DNA of 64,000 nt from Heterocephalus glaber (lineage: Eukaryota; Chordata; Mammalia; Rodentia; Bathyergidae): the NCBI RefSeq assembly GCF_000247695.1, contig NW_004624734.1, positions 34,965,674 to 35,029,673 on the forward strand. Reading direction: 5' to 3'. The translations under genes were made by a program, and so were the position numbers. The notes below the pieces were generated by a model. The model saw only the letters and a program-made list of their open reading frames with translations, searched no databases and had not been told where the DNA came from. This document shows positions 1 to 10,245 of the stretch, piece by piece; the first letter of the stretch is position 1; every line of letters starts with the position of its first letter.

Positions 1-130
1 TTCCATCTAGTTTCCCTTTGGGGTTGCTTTAGGTGATCTGGAAGTATGGTTTTGAAATTTGTTTATGTGTCTTTTCATTTCAATGGGAGGTGGGTATGTT
101 GTGTGTTGCTGGTGCCCACAAGGCTCACCT

Positions 131-266
131 CCTCTGAGCTAGGAGCAGTGGTACGGTGGCCCACAAGCCTGCTCTGCACTGGGAGGGGTGGTACGGCAGC
201 CCAGGAACTTCCTCTGTGCTGGGAGTGGTGGTAAGGTGGCCCGGAAGACTCCTCTGTCCTGGGAGC
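131..266. repeat. 40-bp minisatellite, about 3.4 copies
   Basis: Units start at 131, 171, 211 and 251 (last one partial), spaced exactly 40 bases. Each carries a CTCTG..CTGGGAG head and a GGTGGTA(C/A)GGTGGCCC-like body with a few substitutions. The reading frames that cross it owe their length to the repeat and are not genes. Confidence 0.85.
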
Positions 267-279
267 CAACACTACTTAC

Positions 280-1239
280 TTTGACCTAGAACAATAAGAA
301 AGATGCTTTAAGAGTATCTTAAGAATCAGCAAGACTCCACACATCACCGGGTCATGGGTACAAAGGTTTAAACCTTTCATTTGAAAAGAGAGCCCCTAGC
401 TTCCCCTATTTGAGAAGAGCCACTAAGATTCATTTTACTGTACTCACCCATTCAAGCACTCAGAGGCTGCTGCAGACATAGTTCAAGGAGGCTTGGGGAC
501 TCCTCACATTGGAAGAAGACCTCAGCATCATTCATGTGATACTAATTGATCAAGAATGCAGAATGCAAGAGTTGTGAGGCCATAAAAGCTTCCACCCAGA
601 TTTGAAAGGAAAGCCTGGAAGCTGGACAATGTGCTCTTGGGATGGGAATGTGTGAAGCTAAGTGAATTAAGTCAAAGGTGCATTAGGCGCCCTAGAGGTT
701 GGAGATACCAGGAATGAAGAATGTTTGCCAGGAAAGCTGTAGCAGGCCACAAGTTCAGCCAGCCCAAAAGAGAGACGTAGGCTGCAAACAAGTGAGACCA
801 TAGAAGTGGGATTACCCAATCCCTTTGGAACTCACATCTCACTACCATGTACCCTGGATGTCAGACATAGAGCTATAAGGCTTAACGTTTGCTCTGCTGG
901 GTTTCAGTACTGCACTGGTCCCATTCTTTTCTATTCTCCTATTCCTCTCATTTGGACTGGGAATATTTACCTTGTTCCATTGTACCTTGAGTTATGTAAC
1001 TTTCTGTTTGTTGCAGGGGCTCATAAGAATTTGACTTGACTATGATAGATTTTGGACTTGCACTTTTGAGCAATGCTGGAACTGTTGAGTCTTTGAGGGA
1101 AGGGATTGTTGCATTTTTGGTCATATGCAGGATAGTTGCATTAGGTAAAACAACATTATGAACTTATTATTGTATCTACTTAGAGATTAAATATGGTTTA
1201 AAGAGATGTGTTTGGGTGTCAAATTGACAAGGGGTAGAC
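280..1239 (+). mobile_element. MaLR retrotransposon internal region (relic)
   Basis: Non-coding internal sequence of an ERVL-MaLR element. The wording matches the THE1/MST/MT-type internal region: 'cctggatgtcagacatagag', 'ctgctgggtttcagtactgc', and a run near 1048-1090 that reads like the 'ttttggacttgga..ttttgagttaatgctgga' consensus. It is directly followed by an LTR in the same orientation, so this is the 3' part of a provirus-like insertion. The left edge is uncertain; 280-540 is weaker than 540-1239. MaLR internals carry no functional protein. Confidence 0.7.
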
Positions 1240-1551
1240 TGTGATGCTTAAGTTTGGTTGTATAAACCTAGGGGCATAGCAAAGCACACTCCTGGAGCCA
1301 TTTGGGTAGGTTTTGGAATTGTCTATATCATGGGATCTATATCATGACCTTAGCCCCTTTCTCTCTGCCCTTGTTTCCCTGTTCTGCCGCATAAACTAAG
1401 CACTTTGCTCTGCCACACCCTTTCATGATGATGATTCAGCCAATCATAGACTGAATGCTCTGAAACCATGAGCCAAATAAACCTGTCCTCCTTTTAAGTC
1501 ATGTGTATCAGGCATTTTCCCCCTGCAAAAGAGAAGCTATCTAATACAACA
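1240..1551 (+). mobile_element. MaLR 3' LTR (MT/ORR-like)
   Basis: Starts TGTGATGCTTAAG and ends CTAATACAACA, the TG...CA ends expected of an LTR. Near the 3' end 'aaaccatgagccaaataaacctg' is the usual polyadenylation segment of rodent MaLR LTRs, with AATAAA at about 1477. It abuts the internal region to its left. Family-level assignment is firm; the subfamily is not. Confidence 0.75.
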
Positions 1552-1920
1552 CCCCTCTATCCTCTATCTCTAGAAAATGCCTACTGAGATTTTAGGTCCC
1601 AGCTCAAGTGAAGCCTTGCTAACTCTGATGTACTGTTCCCCCCATATCCTTGCTCTGTGGCACTGTATCGTAGTGCCTTTTATCTTACTGTCTCCCCTGC
1701 TGGGAGGTGATAAAGGCCAGAACAGGAACACAACCTTTTCCTAGTTGTATTCCTAGACCCTTGCACAAGGAGCCTTCTGTTTTAGATGATGAAAGACTAC
1801 TTTGCAGTAGGTCCAGCTCCTGGACAAATGTACAGCAATTCAGTACTAAAGTTCCCAATAGGACCTTTTCCAAAGTGACTGGTTTCTCAAAAATGAGGGG
1901 TCTTTAACAATGAGTTTCCT
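1552..1920. other. unassigned non-coding sequence
   Basis: No gene recognised. The part around 1690-1780 (gctgggaggtgataaaggcc... 'caggaacacaaccttttcct') weakly recalls the 3' part of an L2 or MIR copy, but not enough to call. Confidence 0.3.
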
Positions 1921-1924
1921 TAAA

Positions 1925-2334
1925 ATAGTAGTAGACTTTTGACCCAACAATTTCTATTCTAGGTGTATACCCAAGAGAAATGAAAACATATATCCATACA
2001 AAACAAGTGCAAATATTTATACCTGCCAAATTATAATAACCAAAATGTATAAACCACCTAAATGTCCCTCAACTGATGAATAGAAAAATAAATGTGGCAC
2101 ATCCTTACAATATGATATTCATTAGCCATAAAAGGGAATGAAGTTCTGGTACATAATATCATGTAGATGAACCTCAACAATATTGTACTAAATGAATAAA
2201 GCCAAATACAAAAGGCCACATGTTGTATGATTCCATCTACATGAAACAAATTTTCAAGAATAGGCAAGTCTATAGAAATGGTAGGTAGACTTGCGGCTAT
2301 CAGGAGGTGAGAACAGAGCAGGATGGGGAATTGG
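1925..2334 (+). mobile_element. old L1 (L1M-type) 3' UTR, first part
   Basis: Sense L1 tail: 'tctaggtgtatacccaagag', then an aatgtccctcaactgatgaat phrase, then 'gaatgaagttctggtacata' and a catgaaacaaattttcaagaataggcaa phrase. The element stops abruptly near 2334 and resumes at about 2846 with the expected L1 3' sequence, so 2335-2845 is an insertion or replacement within it. Confidence 0.8.
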
Positions 2335-2700
2335 TCTTGCCACTTGGAATTGCCTCAGGCTCTCAGTTCACCCTGCCACAACCTCAGCCTGCCATCTGTC
2401 TTCCAAATCTGCTCTTCTCACCAAATGACTCCTACCTAAGCAAGAAATCCAGAGTGTTCTAAGCTGCTCTCCTTTCTACACATCCCTACCCTACTGGACC
2501 ATCTATGGCTCCTCAGCATTCTGACCCCGTCCTGCCTCTGTGTCCCCCATCCCCACTGCCAATGACTCTCACCCAGCTCTCAGCATCTCTTTCATGGATC
2601 CTTGCAGTAGCCTCCTGGCTGAGCCCCACTCCAACTCTAATTCAGTCTCTATTTGCTCCCATATTTTTTTCCTCCTAAAATACAAATCTGATGGTGGGAT
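2335..2700 (+). repeat. inverted-duplication arm A (L2-derived)
   Basis: About 365 bases that match the reverse complement of 3870-4250 at roughly 85-90 percent by eye, in the same order and with few gaps. Shared landmarks are 'ccacttggaattgcctc', 'cctacctaagcaagaaatcc', 'ctctgtgtcccccatccccac' without its last base, and 'tctatttgctccca'. It interrupts the L1 tail. Independent L2 copies are normally much more diverged than this, so a duplication is the better explanation. Confidence 0.8.
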
Positions 2701-2703
2701 TTT

Positions 2704-2845
2704 CTTCCAAATCTGCTCTTCTCACATAATGTCTCCTACCCAAGCAAGAAATCTAGAGTTCCCCAAGCTGCTCTCCCTTCTACACATCCCTACCCTACTG
2801 TACCATCCACAGCTACTCAGCATCCTGACCCAATTTTGCCTTTTG
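2704..2845 (+). repeat. partial tandem copy of arm A
   Basis: A third copy of the stretch beginning 'cttccaaatctgctcttctc' (also at about 2400 in arm A), in direct orientation right after arm A. Shared landmarks are 'tacccaagcaagaaatctag', 'ctacacatccctaccctact' and 'actcagcatcctgaccca'. It ends where the L1 tail resumes. Confidence 0.75.
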
Positions 2846-3002
2846 CAAGGTTTCCTTTTGGAGTAAAGATGTTCTGGAACTAGATAGCAGTGCTGATTGC
2901 ACAACATTGTGATGTACTAGAAACTACTGAACTTTATAGTTTTAAAATGGTAAATTTATGTTATATGAATTTTACTTCAACAACAATAAATTTAAAAAGA
3001 GA
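2846..3002 (+). mobile_element. old L1 3' UTR, second part
   Basis: Continues the 1925-2334 element: 'gatgttctggaactagatag', then a gctgattgcacaac phrase, 'tgaactttatagttttaaaa' and a degenerate A-rich tail ending near 3002. Confidence 0.8.
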
Positions 3003-3430
3003 GTAAGGTCAGTTTTCAGCTTCCTATGTTTCCAGAGCCTCTGCTGCAGCAATCACACTTTTGATGGTCTCATCTCCTGCCTCTTTCAGTTTCTGAAGCC
3101 CAGTGCCCTGTGTCCAGGTAAGGCCTCTCTCTAGAAGAAGAAGAAATGCAGAAATGTCCTCTCTCCAGTCCCAGGGGCAGGCAGTACCTTCTGTCCCATG
3201 GCACCACCAAGACAGATATTTATATTTTTTTTAACCTATGTTCATTCTGATGGATTTCAGTGTGGGCATTCAGTTTGTCCCCTTGATCTGGAGGCCCAGG
3301 ACTTACCCAGGCATGGCTCCAAGTCCCTGAGGAAAAGCATTCTTCTGCCTTAACTTCACCAAGTCCTCCAGCTATTCAGAAATCTGCTTCACAGCCTCTT
3401 CCATCCCAGGATGGAGGCCATTCACAGTCC
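3003..3430. other. unassigned non-coding sequence
   Basis: Lies between the old L1 tail and the antisense L2. No gene, RNA or repeat recognised; the pyrimidine-rich text has no long open frame with a plausible product. Confidence 0.3.
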
Positions 3431-4258
3431 CACACACTTCAAGTGTGATGCCTCAGGCTTTTATGTCAGGCACTGTCCTGGGCCCTGAGGATGCAAGGAT
3501 GAACACAACAGTTACTTCTCTCCAGGAATGAGCACAAAAGACAGAAAGTGACTGTGCTAATGCAATCCTTTGTGACAGAGCAGATGCATGAGGGAGTTGA
3601 CAGAGGCCCAAAGAAGGGGTGCATGAGCTGGATGTGGATGGCAGGAGTTCATCAGAGAGAGAAGACAAAGAGAGATTTTCAAAGCCAAGGGTGTGGGAAA
3701 TACCTTGGAACCTTGAGAGAAAGAATTGAGAAGGGGCCGGGTATGGTAAGGGGATAACAGATAAAGTGGAATAGCTGAGTAGGGACAAGGCTTGGAATAA
3801 TTTGTTCACCAACCTAAGTTTGGAATTTATCTTGATAGTGGAGGAAAACCACTCAAGGATTTTAAGCAAGGAGGTCCCATAATCAGATTTGTACTTTAAG
3901 AGGAAAAAAACACCTGGGAGCAAATAGAGTCTGAATTCGAACGATCTGGAGTGAAGGTTAGCAAGGAGGCTACTGAAAGGATCCATGTGAGAGATTCCAA
4001 GAGCTGGGCGAAGGTCACTGGCAGTGGGGATGGGGGACACAGAGGCAGGACTGGGTCAGGATGCTGAGTAGCAATGGATGATGCAGCAGGGTAGGGATGT
4101 GTAGAAGCGAGAGCAGCTTGGGACACTGGATTTCTTGCTTAGGTAGGAGTCATTTTGTAAGAAGAGCAGATTTGGAAGACAGATGACAGGCTGAGTTTGG
4201 GGCAGGGTGAACTGAGAGCCGGAGGCAATTCCAAGTGGCAAGGTCAAGCTGGCCATGC
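3430..4258 (-). mobile_element. antisense L2 LINE 3' region, containing inverted-repeat arm B (3870-4250)
   Basis: Reads as reverse-complement L2: 'caggcactgtcctgggccct', 'gaggatgcaaggatgaacac' and, further on, 'ttttaagcaaggaggtccca' then taatcagatttgtactttaag. A 195-residue minus-strand frame over 3453-4040 is only a chance survivor of the repeat. The part 3870-4250 is the template-like arm of the inverted duplication with 2335-2700. Because here it sits in its proper L2 context, this copy is probably the source. Confidence 0.75.
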
Positions 4259-4865
4259 ACGATTGAGGCTGGGGCTGGCCTAGAGGTCTCATATGACAGG
4301 GTCCCTACGCACATAAATTGCTTCTCAGAAGTTCAGTTTTGGGAGCCATGACCTGGAAGCTGTGGGTGACTGCTCCTGTCAAGGTTGTTCTGGTTTAAGT
4401 ACTTTCTCCTTGTTGGCAGTGATTTCATGCTTTTCAATTCTTCCTTTAAATGGAAATGCATAAAATGATCTTCGTCCTCCATGGGCATTGAGATTTTTTT
4501 TCCTCTCTCAGTTCGGACACCTGCTACTGTTTCCCTCTCTTTTAGAGTTCTGTGTGACCGGGTGGCATGTTCCAGCAGCGCTAATAGGGGTGCAGGAGGG
4601 CCTTGGGAAATGTCAGGAGAGAGGTGTTAGAAAGTGACTCACAGTGGCAGGGAGCAAATAAAGGCATATTGTACGGGGCCCACTGTCTTTGCAGCATCTC
4701 ACATAAACTGTCACCTGTGTCTCTGCCACTCTGATGCCATCTGCTTTCTATCACTCTCCTTCCCCAGACACCTCTAGGCATGCTCAGTCTGCAGTGCACC
4801 TGCCTTGGCTAAGTCCCTCCCCGGGAATGCTACCTAATCCTGCCTGCTGAAATCCTTCCCATCTG
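4259..4865. other. unassigned non-coding sequence
   Basis: No recognisable gene or repeat. Short reading frames here have no family likeness. Confidence 0.3.
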
Positions 4866-5182
4866 TACTAGTTTCCTATGCTGCTGTAACAAATTGCCAC
4901 AAGCATAAGCCTAAACAATATAAATTTGCCATCTTGCAGTTCTTCAGGTCAGAAATCTGACATGGGTTTCCCTGGCCAAAAAGGAAGACGTTGACAGGAT
5001 GTGTTCTTCCCAAAGCTCTTGAGGAATATCCATTTTCTCTCCATTTTCAGCTTCTAGGAGGAACCCTCATTCCTTGGCTTCTGGCCTCTGTCCATCTTCC
5101 AAGCCAGCAACAGTGGGCTAAGTTTCTTCTCTCATGGCATCTCTGTAACCTGCTCTTCTACCTCCTCTTCCATTTTTAAGGA
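4866..5182 (-). mobile_element. MLT1-type LTR, antisense, 3' portion
   Basis: Reverse-complement MaLR LTR: 'ctagtttcctatgctgctgt' then aacaaattgccacaa, 'cttctaggaggaaccctcat' and a 'ctcttccatttttaaggacc' end. The remainder of a similar LTR is found at 5565-5725, so the 5183-5565 stretch looks inserted. Confidence 0.7.
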
Positions 5183-5409
5183 CCTAAATGTCTTAATCTG
5201 TTTCGTACTGGGAAAACAGAACAACTAAGATTGAGTAATTTTTGGCTCACAGTTCTTTCTACCACACTACCCTTTAAGGTACAATTTAGGCATATCTTTT
5301 GTGGGACCCTTTCCCTAATTATTGCAGCCATACTGGACTTTCACGGTGTTGCCTTGATAAAACCCCAGTTAGAGCATTCCTAGTGTCCTGGTTCTCCGCC
5401 TTGTCTTAT
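5183..5409 (-). mobile_element. possible MaLR LTR fragment, antisense
   Basis: 'tgtcttaatctgtttcgtac' followed by a ttttggctcacagttctt phrase is the usual antisense start of THE1/MST/MT-like LTRs. The rest is too diverged to follow. Confidence 0.4.
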
Positions 5410-5545
5410 TGCTATGGCTTGGACTACAAGTGTCCTCTAGCCTGTGGTAGCATTGAGAGGTGGTGGAACTATTTTGGGAGGTGGGGCCTAGTGGGAGAAA
5501 ACTAGATCACTGGAAGCATGACCTTGAAGGGGACACTGAGAGTCC
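5410..5545 (+). mobile_element. rodent MaLR LTR fragment (MT-like), sense
   Basis: 'tgctatggcttggactacaa', 'tttgggaggtggggcctagt' and 'gatcactggaagcatgacct' match the 5' half of rodent MT-type LTRs. The 3' half is missing. Confidence 0.6.
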
Positions 5546-5564
5546 CTTATCAATACGGAGCCAG

Positions 5565-5725
5565 ACCTCTAGGATCTCCTCCTCTTCCTATAAGAACATC
5601 AGTCCTACAATCTTAACTGATCAGGATCCACCCTTATAACCTCATTTACCCCTAATTATTTCCCTAAAGGCCCAATCTCCAAATACATTCACTTGCAGCA
5701 TGGGATCTTAGGGCTTCAGTGTCTA
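5565..5725 (-). mobile_element. MLT1-type LTR, antisense, 5' portion
   Basis: 'ctataagaacatcagtccta', 'cttataacctcatttacccc' and 'cccaatctccaaatacattc' are the reverse complement of the 5' half of an MLT1 LTR. Probably the other part of the 4866-5182 element. Confidence 0.6.
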
Positions 5726-5735
5726 AGCTTGGTAA

Positions 5736-6025
5736 TGTCTTAGTTACTTTCTCATTCTTGTGATAAAATAGCCAACACCCACAAGTTAAGGGAGGAAAGG
5801 GTTATTTTAGCTCACAGTTTGTATAGGTTTCTGCCTGTAGTCAGCTGGCACCGACAGCACAGGGTGCCACACCAGAGGGGCATCACAGAGGAGAAACAGT
5901 CCATGGCCTAGCAGATAGGAAGCATAAAGCATTCCTTCATTCCTTTTATAGTCCACCTAGGCTGTGAGCCTGTTTGTTGGCACCACCAACACAGGGTGAA
6001 TCTTTTTCTTCAATAAATCTATCAC
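5736..6025 (-). mobile_element. rodent MaLR LTR (ORR/MT-like), antisense
   Basis: Begins tgtcttagttac, with 'gggaggaaagggttatttta' and gctcacagtttgtataggtttc, the antisense text of the same LTR group found at 14080, 23217, 29668, 35832 and 42673. The 5' end of the LTR is truncated or too diverged beyond about 6025. Confidence 0.65.
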
Positions 6026-8010
6026 CATGGTCTATCTGCTTGTCTGAAGGCCACACAGTTTGCAAGTAGTATAGTCAGAATTCAAAGAGGGGTTGCAAGT
6101 GGCAGTCTGTGCTCTTTCTCTCTCTTCGTTGGTAACTGGGTTACAAGAGAATGGTCCCAGAGGGCCAGAATAAATGTCAAGCTGCCTGCTGACCTACCTG
6201 GACCCTACCTGGCTCCAGGCATGAGTGACTCCAGAGGTGTTATCATCTGTAGGGAGAGTCAGGAGCACAGAGCTATTGAGATAGGGCATGGTGGGGGCGT
6301 TCTGCCTAGCTCCTTGTCCTGGATTTCCCTGGGCCCTGCACCCACCTTGGGTTTCTCTTCTTCTTCAGCAGGCTCAGGTTTCAGAGTGAAGCAGAGCCAT
6401 CTCCCAGTCCTAGCTTGTTTGCCAATTTATTATCTTGTGAACACATCTTGCCTTGTGGTATTGTTGCTCTAATAGGAAAGAAGTTCATCTATTTTCAATT
6501 CCGCAATGTGGGCAGACTTTTAAAGGGCCTGTCTGTTTTCAGTTCACCTATTAATTTGCTTCTTGCCACATCTCCAAATAGCTTCTACTCCTAAATGAGG
6601 GGATTTTACTCAGTTGAGGGGAACAGACTAATATTTTGTTTTTGTATATTTCCCAAATGAGACAAGAGTATAAGGAACAAAATCCTGTCCTATCTCTAGA
6701 AGATAAACCAGAAGTAATGAGGAAAATTAAAAATCAAAATCCTTTACCTGTGAAAATGTTTTGCTCAGTGGAGCTGCTAAGAAACACACTGTGTATGTGC
6801 ATGTGTGTGCACGTGTATGTGTGTGTGGATGGCAAAGCTGTTGAGCTCTCAAGGTCTTCTTGGGCAGCAATGTTCCTTACTGGAGAGAGGTATGGTCTCA
6901 GTGAGCCCCATGGCTTCCTTTTTATCTAGAGACACCACGAGTCTTGGAAGGGCTTGATCCAGAGTAAGAGGTCCTTCTCTATTCTCTTGAAGCAGAACAA
7001 GGGCACATTTTTTAACATCTTCTTCCACTTCCCCCAAGAAGCTCTAAACTGAGAACCTGCCAGTTACCCATCCATGTGACACTTTGTTATTTTCTTAAAT
7101 TGATCAAATGGAAAAAAGCACATCTTTTTGGCCTCCATGGGCAGACATAGGGTGAAGGTGTATGGAGGTCAAGCAGTGAAATCCTAAGCTGGACCCAGGA
7201 GTTCTCTGGCCACCACTCCACCCACATCTCTGGTACCTGCTGGGCTTAAGAATACAGAGTTCCAACCCAGAAAGGAAGATTTAAATGTCCTTATCCTGTG
7301 CCCTGAAACATTGTTCATTAAAGCCCAAATGTTTTAATCCCTCTTGTAGATTGCATTTCTTGATTTATCTTCCCCCTTCCCATATGGGAACCTAGTGACT
7401 TTCAATTACCATTATCTGCAAGGAGATGTGTTTGTGTACATAGCCAGGGGCTTTGATATGCTTATTATTTGCAGAGTGGTTTTTTAGCTCTCCCAGGTTT
7501 TTCCTTGCTTATGTGATGCTACTTAAAATCTACTGTATGTCTTCACACTCAGTCCCATTTGCTTTCAGACTGCAGGGCCTTTGGACTCATGTGTCACCTG
7601 CTGAGCCATGTATTATTCATAGATGCACCTTTCTTAAGTAAAAAGACAAATAGAAACTAATTCTTTTTTTCAAATTGGGGTGTGGAGGGCAGGTGTGAAA
7701 TCACAACTCTAATTTGTAAACCTGCTGCCCTACCTACTTATACATTGTTCCAGAAACATCCCTGGAACCCACATTTCCTGCAGCAAGAATGGGGTGCAAA
7801 TTCCTTCTGGGGACAGATCTCCACAACATCCGATGTCACTCAGCTTTGTTTTTTTTTGTCTGGCAGGAAGGGATGAGCAGGGAGAGCAAGGTTGTAACTG
7901 AAATGCATTTCATTTTGCTGAAGAAATTCACAGAATCTGGAAAACAGAGCAAATTGCATGCTATTAGAGAATCTTGCAAGGCTGACATTTTTATTGGACT
8001 TTAGCTTTTC
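6026..8010. other. mostly unique non-coding DNA
   Basis: No gene found. There is a short impure TG-rich run at about 6786-6828 and T-rich patches. Open frames up to 97 residues (6636-6929) have no plausible domain and cross the TG run. Confidence 0.4.
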
Positions 8011-8130
8011 CTTTTTTTAAAAACAGAGTTTCTGCTATGTAGTTCAGCCTGGTCTGGAACTCACAGTGATCCTCTTGCCTTGGCCTCCTCAGTGCTGAGA
8101 TTATAGCTGTATGCCACCAACCCCAGCTAA
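8011..8130 (-). mobile_element. 7SL-derived B1-like SINE, antisense
   Basis: 'gtagttcagcctggtctgga' then 'actcacagtgatcctcttgc', 'cctcagtgctgagattatag' and a 'atgccaccaaccccagcta' end are the reverse complement of a B1/Alu-type monomer, with a poly(T) start at 8011. Confidence 0.75.
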
Positions 8131-8454
8131 CCTTTGCTATTATTGATTAGTTTTGTTTCTAAAATTCATTTTAAACATATTTGAAGTAGCCATCTATTTG
8201 AAGATTATTCCTAATCTTAATTGTTACTTTAGTGTGTTTGGTCTTTGGGCTTCTTAATTGAACTAGGACTTGAATAACACCTCATCCTATGGTAGATTTT
8301 TCTCCCTGAATGAACCAGCTGCCATTGTGATTCAGACCAATGTAACAAATGGCCATGGCACACAAGGCAAGAAAACTCAAGGATGCTTCCAAAAGGAAGT
8401 AGATATTTTCAAGTTAACAAAGCTACAAAGATTTTGTGCTATAGTTTAAATGGT

Positions 8455-8595
8455 GAGAGTATGGTTTCTTGGGTTAGGAAAAGCCCTGCTTCATATCAGT
8501 TAACTAACCTTGGATGACCTTTCTAAATCTAAGTAAACTCAGATAGATGGGGACCAAATAGGGGGAGGGGTTAAATGAGACGTTACATTTAAACA
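8455..8595 (+). mobile_element. MIR SINE relic
   Basis: 'tggtgagagtatggtttctt', 'taaccttggatgacctttct' and a ggttaaatgaga end follow the layout of the ancient tRNA-derived MIR element. Strongly diverged. Confidence 0.5.
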
Positions 8596-9212
8596 CTGGC
8601 CACCCTCAACACATATTATTACTATAGAGTCTGTGAGCCAAGACTTATAAATAAGACACTAAATAGGAAATGGCTAGAAACCAACAATGTGTAGGCAGAT
8701 GATGCCCTGGATGGTTTGTGTTGAAGGCAGCCATCTCCATGACAACCACAGTGCCCTCTACTTAGCAGGTCCCCTGACAAATCATCTAAAGCACCATTTT
8801 GCTTTAGCTCAGTGGTTCCCTGGCCATTCCAGGTGTTTTAATAAGGATGAAGAAGGTTTTCTTCTTTTTAATAAGTAGCTTTTATTAATTTTAATTGCAT
8901 ATGTAATACACGAATATATTCTCTTTATTTTAAAAATTAAGCATTACATATAATGCAGAAATCCCCCTTGACCACTATCTCCAATACTCGTCTCTGCCCT
9001 AGAGGGATCTCTCATTATCAGTTTGATATTCCTTATGCATTTTAGCACACATTCAAGACCCATAGTATCTATCCTGTAGAAAAAAATTATCATTATATCC
9101 ATGAGATTTTTAATGTATAAGTTCTCATAGTGTGTCATTCTGCACCTTGATTTTTGTTTATTCTACATTAGATCTTGAAGACCTTTCCATGTCAGTACAC
9201 ATAATACATTTT

Positions 9213-9309
9213 ATTTTTATTTTTATTTTTATTTTGGTACCAGGGATCAAACTCGGGATCTTGTGATTGCAAGGCAGGTGGCAGAACCACTGAGCTAAAT
9301 CCCTGGCCC
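9213..9309 (-). mobile_element. ID-type SINE (younger subfamily), antisense
   Basis: Poly(T)-like (TTTTA)n start, then 'ggtaccagggatcaaactcg' and 'ccactgagctaaatccctgg', the reverse complement of a tRNA-derived SINE. Flanked by a 16-base target-site duplication acacataat(a/g)catttt at 9197-9212 and 9310-9325 with one mismatch. Confidence 0.9.
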
Positions 9310-9341
9310 ACACATAATGCATTTTTTAAAACTGCTATAAA

Positions 9342-9414
9342 TGGACTGTGTAGCTCAGTGGTAGTGTTTTCCTGGGCCCTGAGTTTGACCCCTAGCATGG
9401 CAAGAAACAAAATC
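9342..9414 (+). mobile_element. ID SINE (older subfamily), sense
   Basis: 'tggactgtgtagctcagtgg' with a degraded B box 'ctgagtttgacccctagcat' and an A-rich tail. Much more diverged than its neighbour at 9213. Confidence 0.55.
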
Positions 9415-9737
9415 CTGATATATGTGATGATGGCGTGGATGAACCAGTTTATTTAGACAACCCCAGGTGGAAGGTCATTTAAATTATTTCTGAACTTAAT
9501 TTTTTTTTTTTTTTTTTTTGCAAAACAAAGCTGCCACAAACATTCTCAGAACTGCCTCTCTGGGCATGTGGTTAAATGTTTGTCTAGGGTAGATATGGAA
9601 AAGTGGGATCAATGGATCATACACTGTGGGCACTTAACACTTCAATAGATCCTGCCAAATTACTCTGCAAAGTGATTATATCAGTTTACCAAGCTACTGA
9701 TGGAATATGGAAATATCTTTTTTCCCATAACCTTATT

Positions 9738-9830
9738 TTTTTTCATTGAGTTTATTGGTACATACAATACGATGACATTTATCATTGGGAATTTGTACCT
9801 TTACAGGATATATCTTGGTTCTTATTTTCC
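9738..9830 (-). mobile_element. short 5'-truncated L1 tail, antisense
   Basis: 'cattgagtttattggtacat' and 'atttgtacctttacaggata' then tatcttggttctt. The same text is at the 3' end of the large L1 (from 52955) and, on the plus strand, at 37330-37400. So this is a roughly 90-base 3' fragment of the younger L1 lineage inserted into the old L1M. Confidence 0.7.
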
Positions 9831-10245
9831 TGTAACCTTTTTATATTTCCCAATTTAACAGATACAAAATATATCTACATTTTCCTGTTCACTAATCAAA
9901 CTGAATATTTTTGATGTATATTGATGGAATATTTATATTTCTTTTTTAAAAATTACTATCTTATAGCTTTAGAATATTTTTCTATTGGGTGTTTTTCTTC
10001 TTTTTTATCTGTAGAGATTCTTTATATATTCTAGATACTGACCCTTTGCTGCAAGTATTCTCTTCTTTTGTCTTTTAACTTCATTGGTGATGTTTTCAGC
10101 CATACAGAAGTTTTTACTTTCAATATAGTCAAATTTATCAGTCTCTTACGTGTTTTCTTTTTTGTCCCTTGTTCAGAAATCTTTCTGATACCAAATCATG
10201 AAAAAAAATCTTCCTACATGATAGTCTACTTTTTTATATCTAGGT

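Larger units (their letters stand above)
8885..10245 (-). mobile_element. antisense L1M relic, ORF2 end and 3' UTR
   Basis: Reverse-complement old L1: 'gacctttccatgtcagtaca', 'acaaagctgccacaaacatt', 'ttctttatatattctagata' and a 'ctttgctgcaagtattctct' phrase, in consensus order. It is interrupted by three younger insertions: SINEs at 9213-9309 and 9342-9414, and a short L1 tail at 9738-9830. No readable reverse-transcriptase frame is left. Confidence 0.75.

Noticed and set aside
3453..4040. 195-residue minus-strand open frame
   Set aside because: It is the sense strand of the L2 3' region; Ser/Leu/Pro-rich content reflects the CT-rich repeat.
9213..9309. Possible tRNA gene, because of good A and B boxes
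   Set aside because: The same boxes occur in ten dispersed copies with A-rich tails and target-site duplications, and no cloverleaf acceptor stem closes. These are SINEs.
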